Source: Saccoglossus kowalevskii
Taxonomy: Eukaryota > Hemichordata > Enteropneusta > Harrimaniidae
Assembly: GCF_000003605.2 (NCBI RefSeq)
Contig: NW_003122924.1
Span: forward strand, 143,369 to 190,930
DNA: 47,562 nt
Reading direction: 5' to 3'
This document shows, piece by piece, positions 1 to 10,143 of this stretch (its first letter is position 1; each line of letters opens with the position of its first letter). The notes under the pieces were generated by a model. It made no database searches, was not told the origin of the DNA, and saw only the letters and a program-made list of their open reading frames with translations. The translations under genes were made by a program, and so were the position numbers.

Positions 1-300
1 TCCTCGTAATAACCTTATTATTATTATTATACATCTTTTCCTTCCAAGGATACATCATGGGAATGCCAAAATCCAAAAAGTTTTGAACAGATTTTATAGC
101 GAACTTCTTTTTGTGGAGTCCGGTCAAACCCTGGGGGCAGCCATGTTTTTTTTGTTATTATTAGAGGACGCTTTCGCACATAATCGTTCCATATTTGGAA
201 ATTACGTTTTCTAATATGGTAGGATGAAAATACCCAGTGCAATACCGCAAAATTACAACACGCTGTAACTTATTGCATTACAATGACAGATGTATAATAA
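1..300 (+). repeat. Palindrome-associated repeat family, right part of a copy
   Basis: The window opens inside the right arm of the palindrome that starts the better-preserved copies at 21,775 and 43,077. The body then follows the same order: a CTTTTCCTTCC block, GAACTTCTTT, GTGGAGTCCGGTCAA, a GCAGCCATG block, a TTAGAGGACG block, TCCATATTTGG and a run near GATGAAAATACCC. It ends around TGTATAATAATATGA at about 290-304. No coding potential of its own is evident; the open frame on the minus strand follows repeat sequence. The left part lies outside the window. Confidence 0.8.
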
Positions 301-689
301 TATGATTTAGCGTGACATGAAAACACTGTTCCACACATCTGAGTTTTCATTAGATGAAACAATAAAATTCTCTAATACGTATGTGCACCAGTTGTTGATG
401 TACCGGTACATACAATAACAATCACTGCACATGCGTTCAGAGTTTTTGATTTTTCATCTAACAAATACTGCTGTACTTCCTACAAATGCAACATTTTTCG
501 TTCATAACTCATATTTTCAGACAACTATTAAATTTTTTGTCAATATTGCATTTTTAAATCTTTTCACCACCAGACTTATTCGCCCAAATTTGTCTGCACT
601 TTTTTCTTAATTTTTTTCAATAATTCTGGAAATGAACCCTAATTGAGTCAATTTTCGGTTTTTACTCAAAAGATTTGGCTATTTTCGTC
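301..689. other. AT-rich non-coding stretch
   Basis: Between the first repeat and the recognisable reverse-transcriptase relic I see only AT-rich sequence with no exon-like or repeat signal. Part of it may be the decayed upstream portion of the retrotransposon, but I cannot align it to the family by eye. Confidence 0.5.
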
Positions 690-1400
690 CCAATCTTCGG
701 AAGGAACGTGCAGACTATAAACAGGACTATTTTGTAAATTTGAGATATATGATGTATGCAGATGATACCCTCTATTATATATCACTTGTGAGGGAGCTCC
801 ACCCTCCACACAGATAGAATCTTGTGTTGACAAAATCCGTATTTGTATGCGTGATAATAAACTCACCCTCAAAATGATAAGAAACAGAAATAATGAATTA
901 CTCCTCAGTCCTCAGAGTTTATTGCAAGTGGCATTGCAGTGCTTCCTTATATTGTTAAGATTTGAAATGCACCCTTCAAAGAAGATGCCGAATCTAGGGT
1001 TGATAATGGATATGGCAATGTCTTCTCATGCATCATCTGTGAAGATTGGTAGCATAGGCACTTAGTAAAATTAGTAAGATTCACAATATACAGAACCACC
1101 ATTGAACAGAACTGAGATACGTATTTGTAACATTTCTTTTTGATTACTGTAATAGCTTACTCTATGGTCTTCCTGAGTTTGAATTGAAAAATGTAAATCA
1201 TTGAAAATTTCGCTGCAAGGCACATTACAAGAAAGAAGAAATTTGTTGTCATATCACACAAATTTTAAAATAGTTACACTGGTTGAGCAGCGGATAATTT
1301 TCTTGTTATCGTGCATAACATACGCAACCATTCACGGACAGGAACCAATCTATCTTGAAGAATTAATGACCAAGTGAGATGCGTGTGACAACTAGTGGGT
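690..1400 (+). pseudogene. Decayed non-LTR retrotransposon reverse transcriptase (L2/CR1-like)
   Basis: Across shifting plus-strand frames this stretch reads as the C-terminal half of a non-LTR (LINE) reverse transcriptase. The catalytic YADD motif, within MMYADDTLYY, is encoded at about 749-778. A DNKLTLK block follows near 850-870 and an AMSSHASSVK block near 1,014-1,045. DYCNSLLYGLP is at 1,142-1,174 and NFAARHIT at about 1,206-1,229. LHWL is followed by EQRIIF and then PIYLEEL at 1,274-1,370. The order and spacing match the thumb/connection part of L2/CR1/jockey-group elements as I know the family. Several stops and at least three frame changes make it inactive. No endonuclease domain or clean 3' tail was found, so it is a truncated, old copy. 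Confidence 0.85.
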
Positions 1401-2771
1401 GAAAATTCAGGGAATGATAGATCTGCATCAGATTTTTAATAGTAATAATCAATAGTAAATGATCTACAAGTATCAAGATACTGTTTTACAATTTAATGTT
1501 ATAAGGGTGCCAAACTGTAGTGATGATATAATACTAATTGTACTATTTTACATTCATCTGGGTAAATCGGCCATAATTTAGTAAGGCACAGAAGCTCATG
1601 AGTAACAAAGGCTTAAAATGAAAACTTCCTCTCTTCATTTCAATGTAACCAAGGTTATGTGTCGGGTGGGGGTTATATAATTCATGCTTTTTGAAAAGCA
1701 ACTGTTAAAAAGAACTATCAAAAACCATGTTTCAAATTCAACATTCACTTTTTTTCAAGGACTTCCATATTTGGTATATATCCTATGAATTCTAGGAAAG
1801 TCTTCAAGTTCAGGATATGCACTGCTTGAAAATGAATTGAAATAGTCCATGTTATCGATATGGTTTGGAGTGTGCATGTTTGCAATGTGCATGTCAGTTG
1901 ATACCAAAAAATAAATAAATGATTATCATGATATTTGAGACTACTAGCCTGAGTAAAAAATAACCCACTCAAGTCACTTGGAAAAACAGTAAATTGCTTG
2001 AGATATATTTTTCCCTCGATTTAGGAAATGGTCAAAACTTATTGAATCTAAAAGCAAATTGACATACATTTATCATTTATTCCTTGCTTTGCAAATGGTT
2101 TAAACAAAATTAATCAGAGTATCAGAAAAATGGGTTGAAGACAGTCAACAAAATATGGCCGTAAACACATTATTTGTTCACAGGGTTTTAATTTTGCTAT
2201 TTTCGCTGATAAGTAAAATCCTCTGAATTAAATCCACATGAACATGTAAAATAACAATAGAACGCATTTGTTTCCCTGCCATGTGTGTGAAATTAAAACA
2301 CAGTGAAATTGCACAAAACATCAAAACAGTGAATTTTAAATGCCAGTGTAAATAAATGGTTTTACAGTAATCTTCCCCCAGTCCATTAACTCTCTAAAAC
2401 AAATGTGATAAGTGAAACATTGTGGCTAATACTATTTTATACTTAGTGGAATAGCAGATAATATTATCAGTAAAGCGTATAATTACATGATATAGCAAAG
2501 CTGTAACGATGTACAATGACCCCACCTATTTCTTCACAGACAATTAACGATAGTGTTTTCTATTAAAGTAATACAAATTATTCCGTGTTCATATGCTCAT
2601 TAGCACACATTAATATCAATGTAACATAAGCAATAATTTATACAAAAGAAAACTGCTACTGACTTTCACGCTTGATTATAAACGCTTTGTTCCGTAATCA
2701 ATAAATGGAGACAAAGTATTATGTAGGCTCTGGTACATGTGTAATTCAACTTGCTACCCTATTCTCAAAGA
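1401..2771. other. AT-rich intergenic stretch, no gene seen
   Basis: I find no exon-like segment, no repeat with a second copy in the window and no convincing start or polyadenylation arrangement here. The small open frame on the minus strand near 1,745-1,972 is AT-rich and repetitive and is not supported as a gene. Confidence 0.5.
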
Positions 2772-2949
2772 TGGAGCTACATCACGATCTCCCAAATGTT
2801 GGCAGAACCAATCACAAACAAGAATAGACAATGAATTTTCAGATTAACACCTCTGTTTTCCCCCAGGCTAACCAACTTTCCCCCACACTAATGAACAAAT
2901 GCTTTGTCTTTTACTGACTTCCTGTTCCGGTCCGTCTTTGAGAAATAAT
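2772..2949 (+). repeat. Duplicated segment, copy 1 (partner at 5,163)
   Basis: About 175 bp closely resembles 5,163-5,320 in the same orientation. Shared blocks include CAGATTAACACCTCTGTTTT, GGCTAACCAACTTTCCCCC and CTGACTTCCTGTTCC. Copy 1 has a short extra stretch after the CCAATCACAA block. The partner overlaps the exon/intron border of a possible claudin-like gene, so this copy could be a duplicated gene fragment rather than a transposon. Confidence 0.8.
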
Positions 2950-3409
2950 GAACTACAGAGCAATTAACACAATAGAAACCCAGGATCTATCTGATTAAAA
3001 TCCGATGTAGGTATGCTCTAATTTTTTTTATCTGATTTCATATTTTACCAGTAATACAGTTGTACATGAAGCATATACATCCTATTCAGTTTTATAGTAA
3101 TTTTTTTATATATGATACATATTCCTACTTTCCAATGATTACTGCGCCAGCAAAAAAAAAGAAGATAAAATCAGTTGGTTTTGGTATTAAAATGGAGACT
3201 ATCTCTGAATCACAAAACGTTCTCCTGATTAGTATCTGCTACAATGTTTCATTTTTTTCAAATCACCAAATAAATGTTCTTGATTGGAACAAATTAGGTT
3301 AAAAATGACTAGGATACAAATTTATCCAAATCAATCAGTTTTTCAAAGTTTATGCGTGCAGGTGGGGAAAAAAAAGAAGGAATAAACAGGTTTTTTGAAT
3401 CTCCCAGAG

Positions 3410-3612
3410 TACTGTGGAATACTTTATTTCCGCTTGTAATTTATTTTCGCTGAAGGGATAATTCAGTGAAAATAAAATCCAATGAATACGCATTTTTTCT
3501 TATATTTCACATTCAACTCATCAAAAATCAGTAAAAATAAATTTCATACAAAACACCCAAAAAAGCTTTTCAGCGAAAATTTATTCCAGCGAAAATAAAG
3601 TACTTTACAGTA
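3410..3612 (+). mobile_element. TA-flanked MITE, copy A
   Basis: Imperfect inverted termini (CTGTGGAATACTTTATTT on the left, AAATAAAGTACTTTACAG on the right) are bounded by TA dinucleotides on both sides, as expected for a Tc1/mariner-type non-autonomous element. The interior alternates TTTTCGCTG-like and CAGCGAAAA-like blocks, making the whole unit nearly self-complementary. The reverse complement of 6,676-6,887 aligns along its full length. There is no coding capacity. Confidence 0.8.
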
Positions 3613-5032
3613 TCAGAGTTAAGGTGTTGATTGTATGCTGATTATTGAAATCATGATTGCCTTTATTATCAGTCAATTATATACTAGTAGTCACAATGAG
3701 TGTTTTAACACAGACGTTTCTAAGGTATATTGTTTAGTTCATGAATAAATCAATAATAGACTTCAAAATTTTAAGTTATGCAATTACAATTAAATCGAAT
3801 TAATTTTTGAAGTTAATGAAAACTATACAGAGAAGTAAATTTTTATATTAGGTCTGAATGGTTTTTGTGAACTGAAGGATGTTCGAAAAATACCTTTTTC
3901 AAATAATACCTGGTAAGTTTATTACAGGCAGAACTTGTTTGTTTGTTGTTAGTTTACTCCTTATTTGGCTGGAGGACAACAGGAAATTTTAATTGTGCAT
4001 TATATCACAGTTATAACCGTGATAGTACAGATTATATCAGTCAAAAAAACTCAAATTGTAAATCAGAGGTGAAGTTATCGGTTTTAATTTCATTTTCTGT
4101 ATTAAGACCCCACTTTGTCTTTGATGTTGTAATCCTTGAGAAAAAATGCTGAATAATAATGGCTATGAATATACGTGTATGTGTATATCTGGGAAAAATT
4201 AGTTATGTACCAGCTGACATTAAGAGAGCAGAGTCTGTCATGTTGAACACCATGTGATACCATGCCTAATAATTGACATTACAGTGGAAATAAACTGATC
4301 ATAAAAAACTACTATCTCCCTTTCATTTTCTCTTGGAATATTGCTATCTTTCAGAACATTCTTCATAGTGTGTTTGTTTTGACAGTCGGCACCCAGGACA
4401 ACCAATTTTCACCAGGGCTACTGGGTGATAAAAATCATATACAATATTCACTTTGTTTTTCAATTTTTTTTTTTTCAAATTTAGTTTTTGGCTGTAAGTA
4501 TCATGCCCTGTTGCCAATAATTTTGATTCATATTGCAGATTGTGCTCTGCAGATGTTTAATTTTCTCTGCGATGTTTCTTCGTGAAAACCCTTTTCAATC
4601 AGATTTTGTGAAGAGAATATGCGAGAAATATTCAATGCAACTAAATTATTATTTGATCACAAGCGTACATTTTAATTTTAAATTCAAACACCCCCATCAA
4701 AATATATAGTGGGACTTTTTATATAATAGCAGATTTGGTTGAATGCAAAGTCATAACAAATACTGCTAATAATCATCCAAAGGCTCATGTAATATTCCAA
4801 GATAGGGAGATACCATTTTGTTAATATAAATTTATCTTGGTTCCTGCAGTAATAAAATTGACATATACCATGAATGTACAACTCCCCAGAGTTACAACAT
4901 GGTGCATTTCAAGTGTGGAATATTGTGCTGTAGGGAATTCAGGTTTTACTATTATATATATCATCATTATGACAATGGTTGTAAATTACTTAGAAATTGT
5001 ACAATATTCCTCAGCTATATCATACAGCTCAC
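3613..5032. other. AT-rich stretch, no gene assigned
   Basis: No supported gene. A short GC-richer patch at about 4,384-4,430 has CACCCA and TGGGTG ends bracketing about 30 bases and looks like the edge of a dispersed repeat. A minus-strand acceptor-like site near 4,851 could begin a further exon of the claudin-like candidate in the right codon phase, but the peptide it would add is AT-driven and unconvincing. Confidence 0.4.
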
Positions 5033-5088
5033 CAAGTACCACATTTGTCGCAGACGTTGTTAAAGTTGCATCGCCCAAACATCTCTCC
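5033..5088 (-). pseudogene. Possible claudin-like exon (GLW-C-C-like motif)
   Basis: On the minus strand a pyrimidine-rich acceptor (TTGCTTGTTCAG) precedes 56 coding bases, followed by a good donor (CTTG/GTGAGC). In frame 0 the peptide is GEMFGRCNFNNVCDKCGTW. The spacing of a hydrophobic-G-x-C segment followed by C resembles the first extracellular loop of the PMP22/EMP/claudin superfamily. A second frame is also open and would run through the donor to a stop, so the reading is not unique. With the TM-like exon just upstream it could form the start of a claudin-type gene. I call it pseudogene or partial because I could not find later TM exons. Confidence 0.3.
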
Positions 5089-5162
5089 CTGAACAAGCAA
5101 AAAACATAAATGTGTTAAACCCCCATTCTGAATACCGGTATATAATAATTTAAAAAAAAACG

Positions 5163-5320
5163 GGGCTACGTCACGATCACCCCTAATGTTGCCAGGACCA
5201 ATCACAATCATTTTCAGATTAACACCTCTGTTTTCCCCTAGGCTAACCAACTTTCCCCCCGCGCTAATTAAAAAACCTTTGCTTTCTACTGACTTCCTGT
5301 TCCAGTCTGTCTGTGATAAT
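5163..5320 (+). repeat. Duplicated segment, copy 2 (partner at 2,772)
   Basis: Second copy of the segment described at 2,772, in the same orientation and about 2.4 kb away. Seen from the minus strand it would span the end of the putative TM exon (5,290) and most of the intron to the exon at 5,088. The overlap with possible coding sequence makes it ambiguous whether this is a dispersed repeat or a local duplication of a gene piece. Confidence 0.75.
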
Positions 5321-5395
5321 GGACCTATGGCAAGGATGATCATGATGTTTCCAATTAGTGCACAGACAACACCTCTGATGAGAGATCCAGTGATC
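5290..5395 (-). pseudogene. Possible claudin-like first TM exon
   Basis: Minus-strand reading from an AG at 5,396 to a weak donor TCA/GTAGAA at 5,290 gives 35 codons. They form a hydrophobic membrane segment (SLIRGVVCALIGNIMIILAI), then GPLSQTDW and a basic NRK. A TM helix followed by a T-D-W type ending is typical of TM1 in claudin-like tetraspan proteins. Spliced in phase to the exon at 5,088 it would give TDWNRKS followed by GEMFGRC. The frame is open upstream to an ATG at 5,457, so this could instead be a first coding exon. The acceptor lacks a good pyrimidine tract and the tail lies in a duplicated segment, so confidence is low. Confidence 0.3.
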
Positions 5396-6675
5396 CTGCA
5401 TATTTCACTGTTTAAAATATCAAAAACCTGTATACTGTCTACAGCTATGAATATCATAGTACTGATTGTATGCCAATTTTAAAATTGTCAAGACTTCCTT
5501 GAAAACCTGGTTAAATTCAAGGGCAGAGAAGAAAAAGTAGAAATCCCTGTTATGTAATGTACGGCATAGAGGTAACATAGACTATTTATCTCCACGGTAA
5601 GTGACAGTAAATATACTACCTCTTGGTATCTGTTTATAAGCAGGCGTTTCTATATTTACTTATGCACTGTATTGTATTAACACTTCAATTATAAGTTCAA
5701 TTTCCTTTTTGGTGATACACTATGGAACATAAATGAAAATGTGGGAATTACCTCATCAGCTTTAATTAGGAATATATGTAACTGATTTATGGCATTATAG
5801 AAAAGAAATGATGAATGTAATTTAAAGATATGTATTACTGTTTTCATGGTGCCGATACAAAGGTTGAATAAACATTATTATTATTTTTATTATTTTGACA
5901 GATCTAGACATCCACATCGATTTAGCATGATGGATTTGAACGTACAAATCTGAAAATTCTGTTCATGGCATACATGAAGGGCTTTTAATTTATATTCTTC
6001 AATTAATTTCTCATTATAATATCCACAATAGACAAAAAATGGCATTTATTGTGCGCTGGGTCATTAATTAAAATACGACATATTTTGACCATAGACATCA
6101 ATTAAGTATTAAAAGTATATGTGTAAATTTCAATCTAACCATAGATCTAACAGAGCATTTACTTGTATGGTAAACAGACTCAAGATTACATAATTTTAGT
6201 TAGCTGTGGGTCCATAGCTCTATTTGTGTCCATGCTCATTATTTCTGAAAATTTTTCGGCGCGATTTGGGATGTTTCATCACTTTTTTTATTGATTTTGT
6301 GTCAAAGGATGAGAAGAGGCACAAGTAGATATATATAGACCAACAGCAAAATCTAAGAACCACTCGCCACAATTGTAAGACATACATATATGTAGTACTA
6401 TATATATCACGGATTTTGATTACGAACTAATGCAGTCGGTGTTGTGTCTGCGCCTTCAAGCACATTTAGGAAAATGTTCCATAAGGCTCTAGTACTACAT
6501 GTGTATAACGACTGTTGTACAACATATAGGACTATATATAGATGTAGATGTAACAGTGGACATATTTCAAGTCAAGATAATAGAAATTAGTATGTTTACC
6601 ACCATGGTTACAGATGCTAGTACATTTAAATGTCAACAATTTGCATGTGAGTTGTGGCCATAAGTGACTGCGTGG
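5396..6675. other. Non-coding stretch with ATT-rich tail and a shared 17-mer
   Basis: No gene is supported. At 5,867-5,872 there is an AATAAA followed by an ATT-rich run to about 5,896. This could be a polyadenylation site of an unseen plus-strand transcript or the microsatellite-like 3' end of an old LINE. The 17-mer TAGCTGTGGGTCCATAG at 6,201-6,217 recurs exactly at 18,782-18,798, suggesting another old dispersed repeat. A strong donor-like CCACG/GTAAGTG occurs near 5,596 but has no exon I can read. Confidence 0.4.
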
Positions 6676-6887
6676 TACTGTAAAATACTTTATTTTAGCT
6701 GGAATTAATTTTCACTGAAAAGATTTTTTGGATGTCTTGTATGGAATTTATTTTCGCTGATTTTTGACAAGTGGAATGTTATATATATGAAAGAAGGTAT
6801 ATTCGCTGGATTGTATTTTCATTGAATCATTCTTCAGCGAAAACAGTGAAAATTAATTGCAAGCGAAAATAAAGTATTTTACAGTAT
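6676..6887 (-). mobile_element. TA-flanked MITE, copy B
   Basis: Begins TA-CTGTAAAATACTTTATTTT and ends TAAAGTATTTTACAG-TA, so the inverted termini are better preserved than in copy A (3,410-3,612). It lies in the opposite orientation: its reverse complement aligns along the whole of copy A, including the CATACAA..CACCC/CATCC block. TA on both sides fits a Tc1/mariner-style target duplication. There is no protein. Confidence 0.85.
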
Positions 6888-7397
6888 CATTTCTACTTCC
6901 TCTTTAATTAAATCCACATCCCTCTCCAACACCCACAGTCTTAATAATTATTAAGAGTATCTCTCAAGGTCGAACAAATCACCTTGAAATGCAGAGAATA
7001 ATAGAAAAACATGTGCGATGGCTTTGTTTCACGTAAAACACTAAAATTAATTATCTTGATTTCAGTAATTGTGGCTAATTTTCTTCCTTGTATGTCTCAT
7101 TATCGTTACAAACGTGGTGTGAAGTATTAAAAATAATCCAGCTTTATATACCATACAATTACATTTGTTTACTGACACAAACATCTATGATACCTACCTG
7201 TAGTACGTACATTGTGTAAAACCAAAAGCCTTACCAAGACAAGACAAGATAGTTACGACAAGTTTTCATTGCCAAGCTGAAGAAGATTAGATAATAATGA
7301 CTGCGCTCGCTTCATCGAATCACTCGGCCATCCAGCGAGACGAGGACAATGTACACCTCGCCGGAAATTTTCCGGTGAAGCGTTTGATCTTCGTTAC

Positions 7398-7513
7398 CCA
7401 GTAATTAATGTGTCGTACGCTGAATACTCCCTCGTGTATCGGCGAATCGTAACGTGTCCGTGTCGTCGGGTAGGAAACACTGAACGCCAAGGAGTTTGGT
7501 GGTAAACAATCAT
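7398..7513 (-). other. Candidate coding exon, unrecognised
   Basis: A GC-richer island in AT-rich surroundings. On the minus strand a pyrimidine-rich acceptor (TATTCGTTCTTCAG) at 7,514 and a donor (TACTGG/GTAACG) at 7,398 bound 116 bases with one clearly protein-like frame: two leftover bases then 38 codons, including DCLPPNSLAFSVSYP, then TTRTRYDSPIHEG, then VFSVRHINYW. I do not recognise a domain. The frame continues past the donor to a stop at 7,320, so it could also be a terminal exon. A short plus-strand frame starting with an ATG at 7,298 overlaps it and is an alternative. Confidence 0.3.
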
Positions 7514-7537
7514 CTGAAGAACGAATATGGTAATATG

Positions 7538-7555
7538 AGGTCAAAGAGTTGACCT
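7538..7555. promoter_or_regulatory. Everted/inverted AGGTCA pair (nuclear-receptor-like site)
   Basis: AGGTCAA and TTGACCT form a perfect 7-bp inverted repeat with four bases between (AGGTCA half-sites six bases apart). The half-site is the canonical nuclear-receptor core. It sits just outside a GC-richer candidate exon. A match of this length can arise by chance, so function is only a suggestion. Confidence 0.2.
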
Positions 7556-7967
7556 TTCCACTTTGGCATATACAGCGCCCTCAATCACAGTAAAAGGAAT
7601 AAAAATTGTTTTCTACCGGGAGAGGGGGGCAATATGCATGGACAATTGCCCGCAAAAAGTGTGCACCTGCTAACAAACATCAAAATATGAAGTTTATTAT
7701 TCAATTAATAATTAATAACAACAAGCGTTTGCACAACCTTGAATCTGACCCCAGTCATTTAATGTGCATAACACTAACAAGTAGAATGAATGTGCGATTT
7801 TTATTTACTATGTGTGAGATCACCAACATGTGTAAATGAATATTGCCCCCGTGTTTTATTACGATGATAACAAGATACTAGTGTATGTTTTCATCGAAAA
7901 CTGTTTACATGTAAACTTGGGTAAACATAAGTACGCTATGTCATAATCGAGCTACTGGACTGTGACA

Positions 7968-8098
7968 TTGAAAGGGCGATGGTCGTCGCGCCGCGTTCTG
8001 TTCGACATGGGACTCATAGCGATGTATACAACGCGTGCAAAATACATGCTTTTACATGAAAGTTGAACACGCGCTGATCCACGACCACTGCCCTTTAA
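7968..8098 (+). mobile_element. TTAA-type MITE, copy 1
   Basis: Inverted ends (AAAGGGCGATGGTCGTCG on the left, CGACCACTGCCCTTT on the right) are flanked by TTGA and TTAA. The sequence is close to 45,778-45,890, sharing CATGGGACTCATAGCGA and ACAACGCGTG. TTAA flanks are the hallmark of piggyBac-superfamily targets, although the AGGG ends are not the usual piggyBac CCC start. Non-coding. The interior here is longer than in copy 2 by a segment around TACATGCTTTTACATG. Confidence 0.75.
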
Positions 8099-9040
8099 TC
8101 TAACTAGCTTCACGATTTCAGTGAACACTGGTGTCCCTTCGTGGATCCACCGTCCTGGTGTTGAGGGACGGCGGAGGAACTCGGGAATTAGCGACCGTGA
8201 ACGCGAAATCAACTTGAAGTTACCAGACGAAAGGGAACACACCTTTGTGAACACTAAATGAGATGAACAATAATTAGCAGATAATTATGGAAGAACAAAA
8301 AGAAGTATGGTAGATTAAAATGAAATGTTGTGGGATCCGGCTCTAAAATTGACCTTACATACCACGCAAAGTAGTATATCTATCGTTTGTCTGGTCGCTT
8401 GGGGAGCATAATTCATATATTCCACACCACACTCTCTTGATTTGAAAGGCGCCATCAACGACAGGCTTATTTCATTTATAATAATAGTATTATACACATA
8501 CAATTGATTTTGTTTCTTTATATACATATAAAATAACAAGTTTTTAAAATCAATAAATAAATAATAATAATCAACAACACGCAGTTAAAATAATGTATTA
8601 GTCTTAAATAACATTTATATTATATAACAGTGCACTCTAAAAATAATATTAGCTTGGTCATCGATTATTTATAAAAAAAAGACAAAGCAATAAGAAAATT
8701 ACAATCGCCGTGTTGTGATTATGTATACAACATAGTTTGATAAATCGTGGATTACTCCAGACAGATAAATGAATTCATAGTTATAAAAACCCACAAAATG
8801 CATTATTTTATAAAAATGGAAACAAGCTCGCCGTGGGCTCACATTATATACATATAATAAAAAAATGCCCTTCCGGGTTGCTCACATTTAATGTACCACA
8901 ATCGTTCACTAAATCAAATAAATCGGTTCCGTGGTGTACACATTTTAGTCTATGGCAAATCCAATGTTACTTGAAACAAATTAATCGCCCCCCCCCCCAT
9001 GTGAAGGCGAGAGAACCTTTTATTTATATATACATGTATA
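8099..9040. other. Non-coding stretch
   Basis: The first 150 bases are GC-richer and have loosely inverted ends (GTGAACACTGG and GTGAACAC in inverted context near 8,122 and 8,254), possibly another degraded foldback. The rest is AT-rich, including an 11-base poly-C run at 8,988-8,998. I see no supported gene. Confidence 0.4.
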
Positions 9041-9292
9041 ATGGAAAATACACTGCGGGACGCTAACTTGATTTATGTTTATAACATAAACAAATCACCA
9101 GGGTCGCGCAGTAAGCTGACGCGGAAGTGGAATCAGTCAGTCTCAATAGCAGGTTTCCAAATGATTGCCTCAACTGCTGGGACTGCATCACATATTGTGG
9201 ATCATAGATCAAATATATGCATTACACCATCATTTATAAAAGATTTGATTGCGAAATTTCATGATACTATTGATAATTGGTGTGAAAACTAA
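9041..9292 (+). CDS. Small unrecognised ORF (83 codons)
   Basis: ATG-initiated frame preceded by a TATA-like run (TATTTATATATACATG) about 15-25 bases upstream. The second half has an ordinary, non-repetitive composition and ends FIKDLIAKFHDTIDNWCEN. There is no signal peptide, no TM segment and no domain I recognise. It could be a real small exon, the last exon of an upstream gene (an acceptor-like CTCAATAGCAG lies inside at about 9,142-9,152), or chance. It is listed because it is AT-rich only in its first third. Confidence 0.2.
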   Translation: MENTLRDANLIYVYNINKSPGSRSKLTRKWNQSVSIAGFQMIASTAGTASHIVDHRSNICITPSFIKDLIAKFHDTIDNWCEN

Positions 9293-9518
9293 TTATTTAT
9301 AAAATAATCATATCTGATGTTCATTATATCAATAATATGGTTAACTCATATAAAATATAAATAAAAACACAAACGGCAACCCAAAGACTGGACCCAGTCT
9401 ATCTGGCAGTATTCTATCAGTAGAAATCAAGTTTGATTGCGTCACGGTGTGACCACGCCCTCACGAAGTAGCACGACTGAGTAGCCCGGTGTCAACTGCA
9501 ACGATATAATTCATCATC

Positions 9519-9662
9519 ATGTCTTCAAATAAGTGTTTAGCATATCTCTGCCTTGGACTTCTCTCAATTCGTAACATTGCTTCTAGAACATGGTGGAATG
9601 GTTACCAAACTAATTCAACTTTGTTTCCTGTAATTAAAACATTCATTAAATTAGAAAACTAG
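9519..9662 (+). CDS. Candidate secreted-protein first exon / small ORF
   Basis: ATG in fair context opens a 47-codon frame. Its first 23 residues look like a signal peptide: MSSNKCLAYLCLGLLSI followed by RNIAS, with a plausible cleavage after IAS. The next residues are RTWWNGYQTNST. A donor-like AATG/GTTACC at about 9,597-9,606 could end a coding exon after RTWWN. The arrangement (short leader exon, then intron) resembles the lectin gene at 44,047, but no following exon was identified before the opposite-strand gene at 10,144. It could be a leader exon, a small secreted peptide or chance. Confidence 0.3.
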   Translation: MSSNKCLAYLCLGLLSIRNIASRTWWNGYQTNSTLFPVIKTFIKLEN

Positions 9663-9889
9663 CGTTCTTACAGTTTGCTCTAGCTTTCTTTCATGTTATA
9701 TACGACATGTGATGCGAATCTTATATTGAAAGCCTGAGCGCGAAGGTCGCCGTGCAGCAAACAATTACACGTAACACATACGTAACATGGGACGACCATT
9801 TTTCTTTCCTTAGCCACCAAGGTAAACTTTTCTCACTTTCATAAATACACGTTTCCACGGGCGTCATGTTTTCCTTATTTTCTGTTCAT

Positions 9890-9895
9890 TTTATT
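9890..9895 (-). terminator. AATAAA polyadenylation signal, minus strand
   Basis: TTTATT on the plus strand reads AATAAA on the minus strand, about 250 bases after the stop codon of the membrane-protein gene ending at 10,144. Position and orientation fit its 3' end. Confidence 0.45.
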
Positions 9896-10143
9896 CAAAA
9901 TCAATAATTTGAAAGAACTTTAAAATGTTGCACCGAATTTCGGGGACAATTATGACGTTTCAATTAAGTTGACAAATCAACGCAGCTCGTTCGAGGGGAT
10001 TATTCTTCTAACCGAACAAAACAGAACTTACGGACAAGTTAGAATGAATATCACTGCCTGCGATCAAAGCCAGTAAACATTAGCAGAATTGTCACAATAA
10101 AAAATGATAAGATGACAACATACCGTATTTTAATTTCTATAGT

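Noticed and set aside
5029-5457. A single continuous 142-codon minus-strand protein
   Set aside because: The middle lies in a duplicated segment and the 3' part begins at a clear splice acceptor, so a split reading is more plausible than one continuous exon.
8122-8254. Inverted GTGAACAC ends around a GC-richer segment
   Set aside because: Arms match only in patches and no second copy is present, so it is mentioned but not called as an element.
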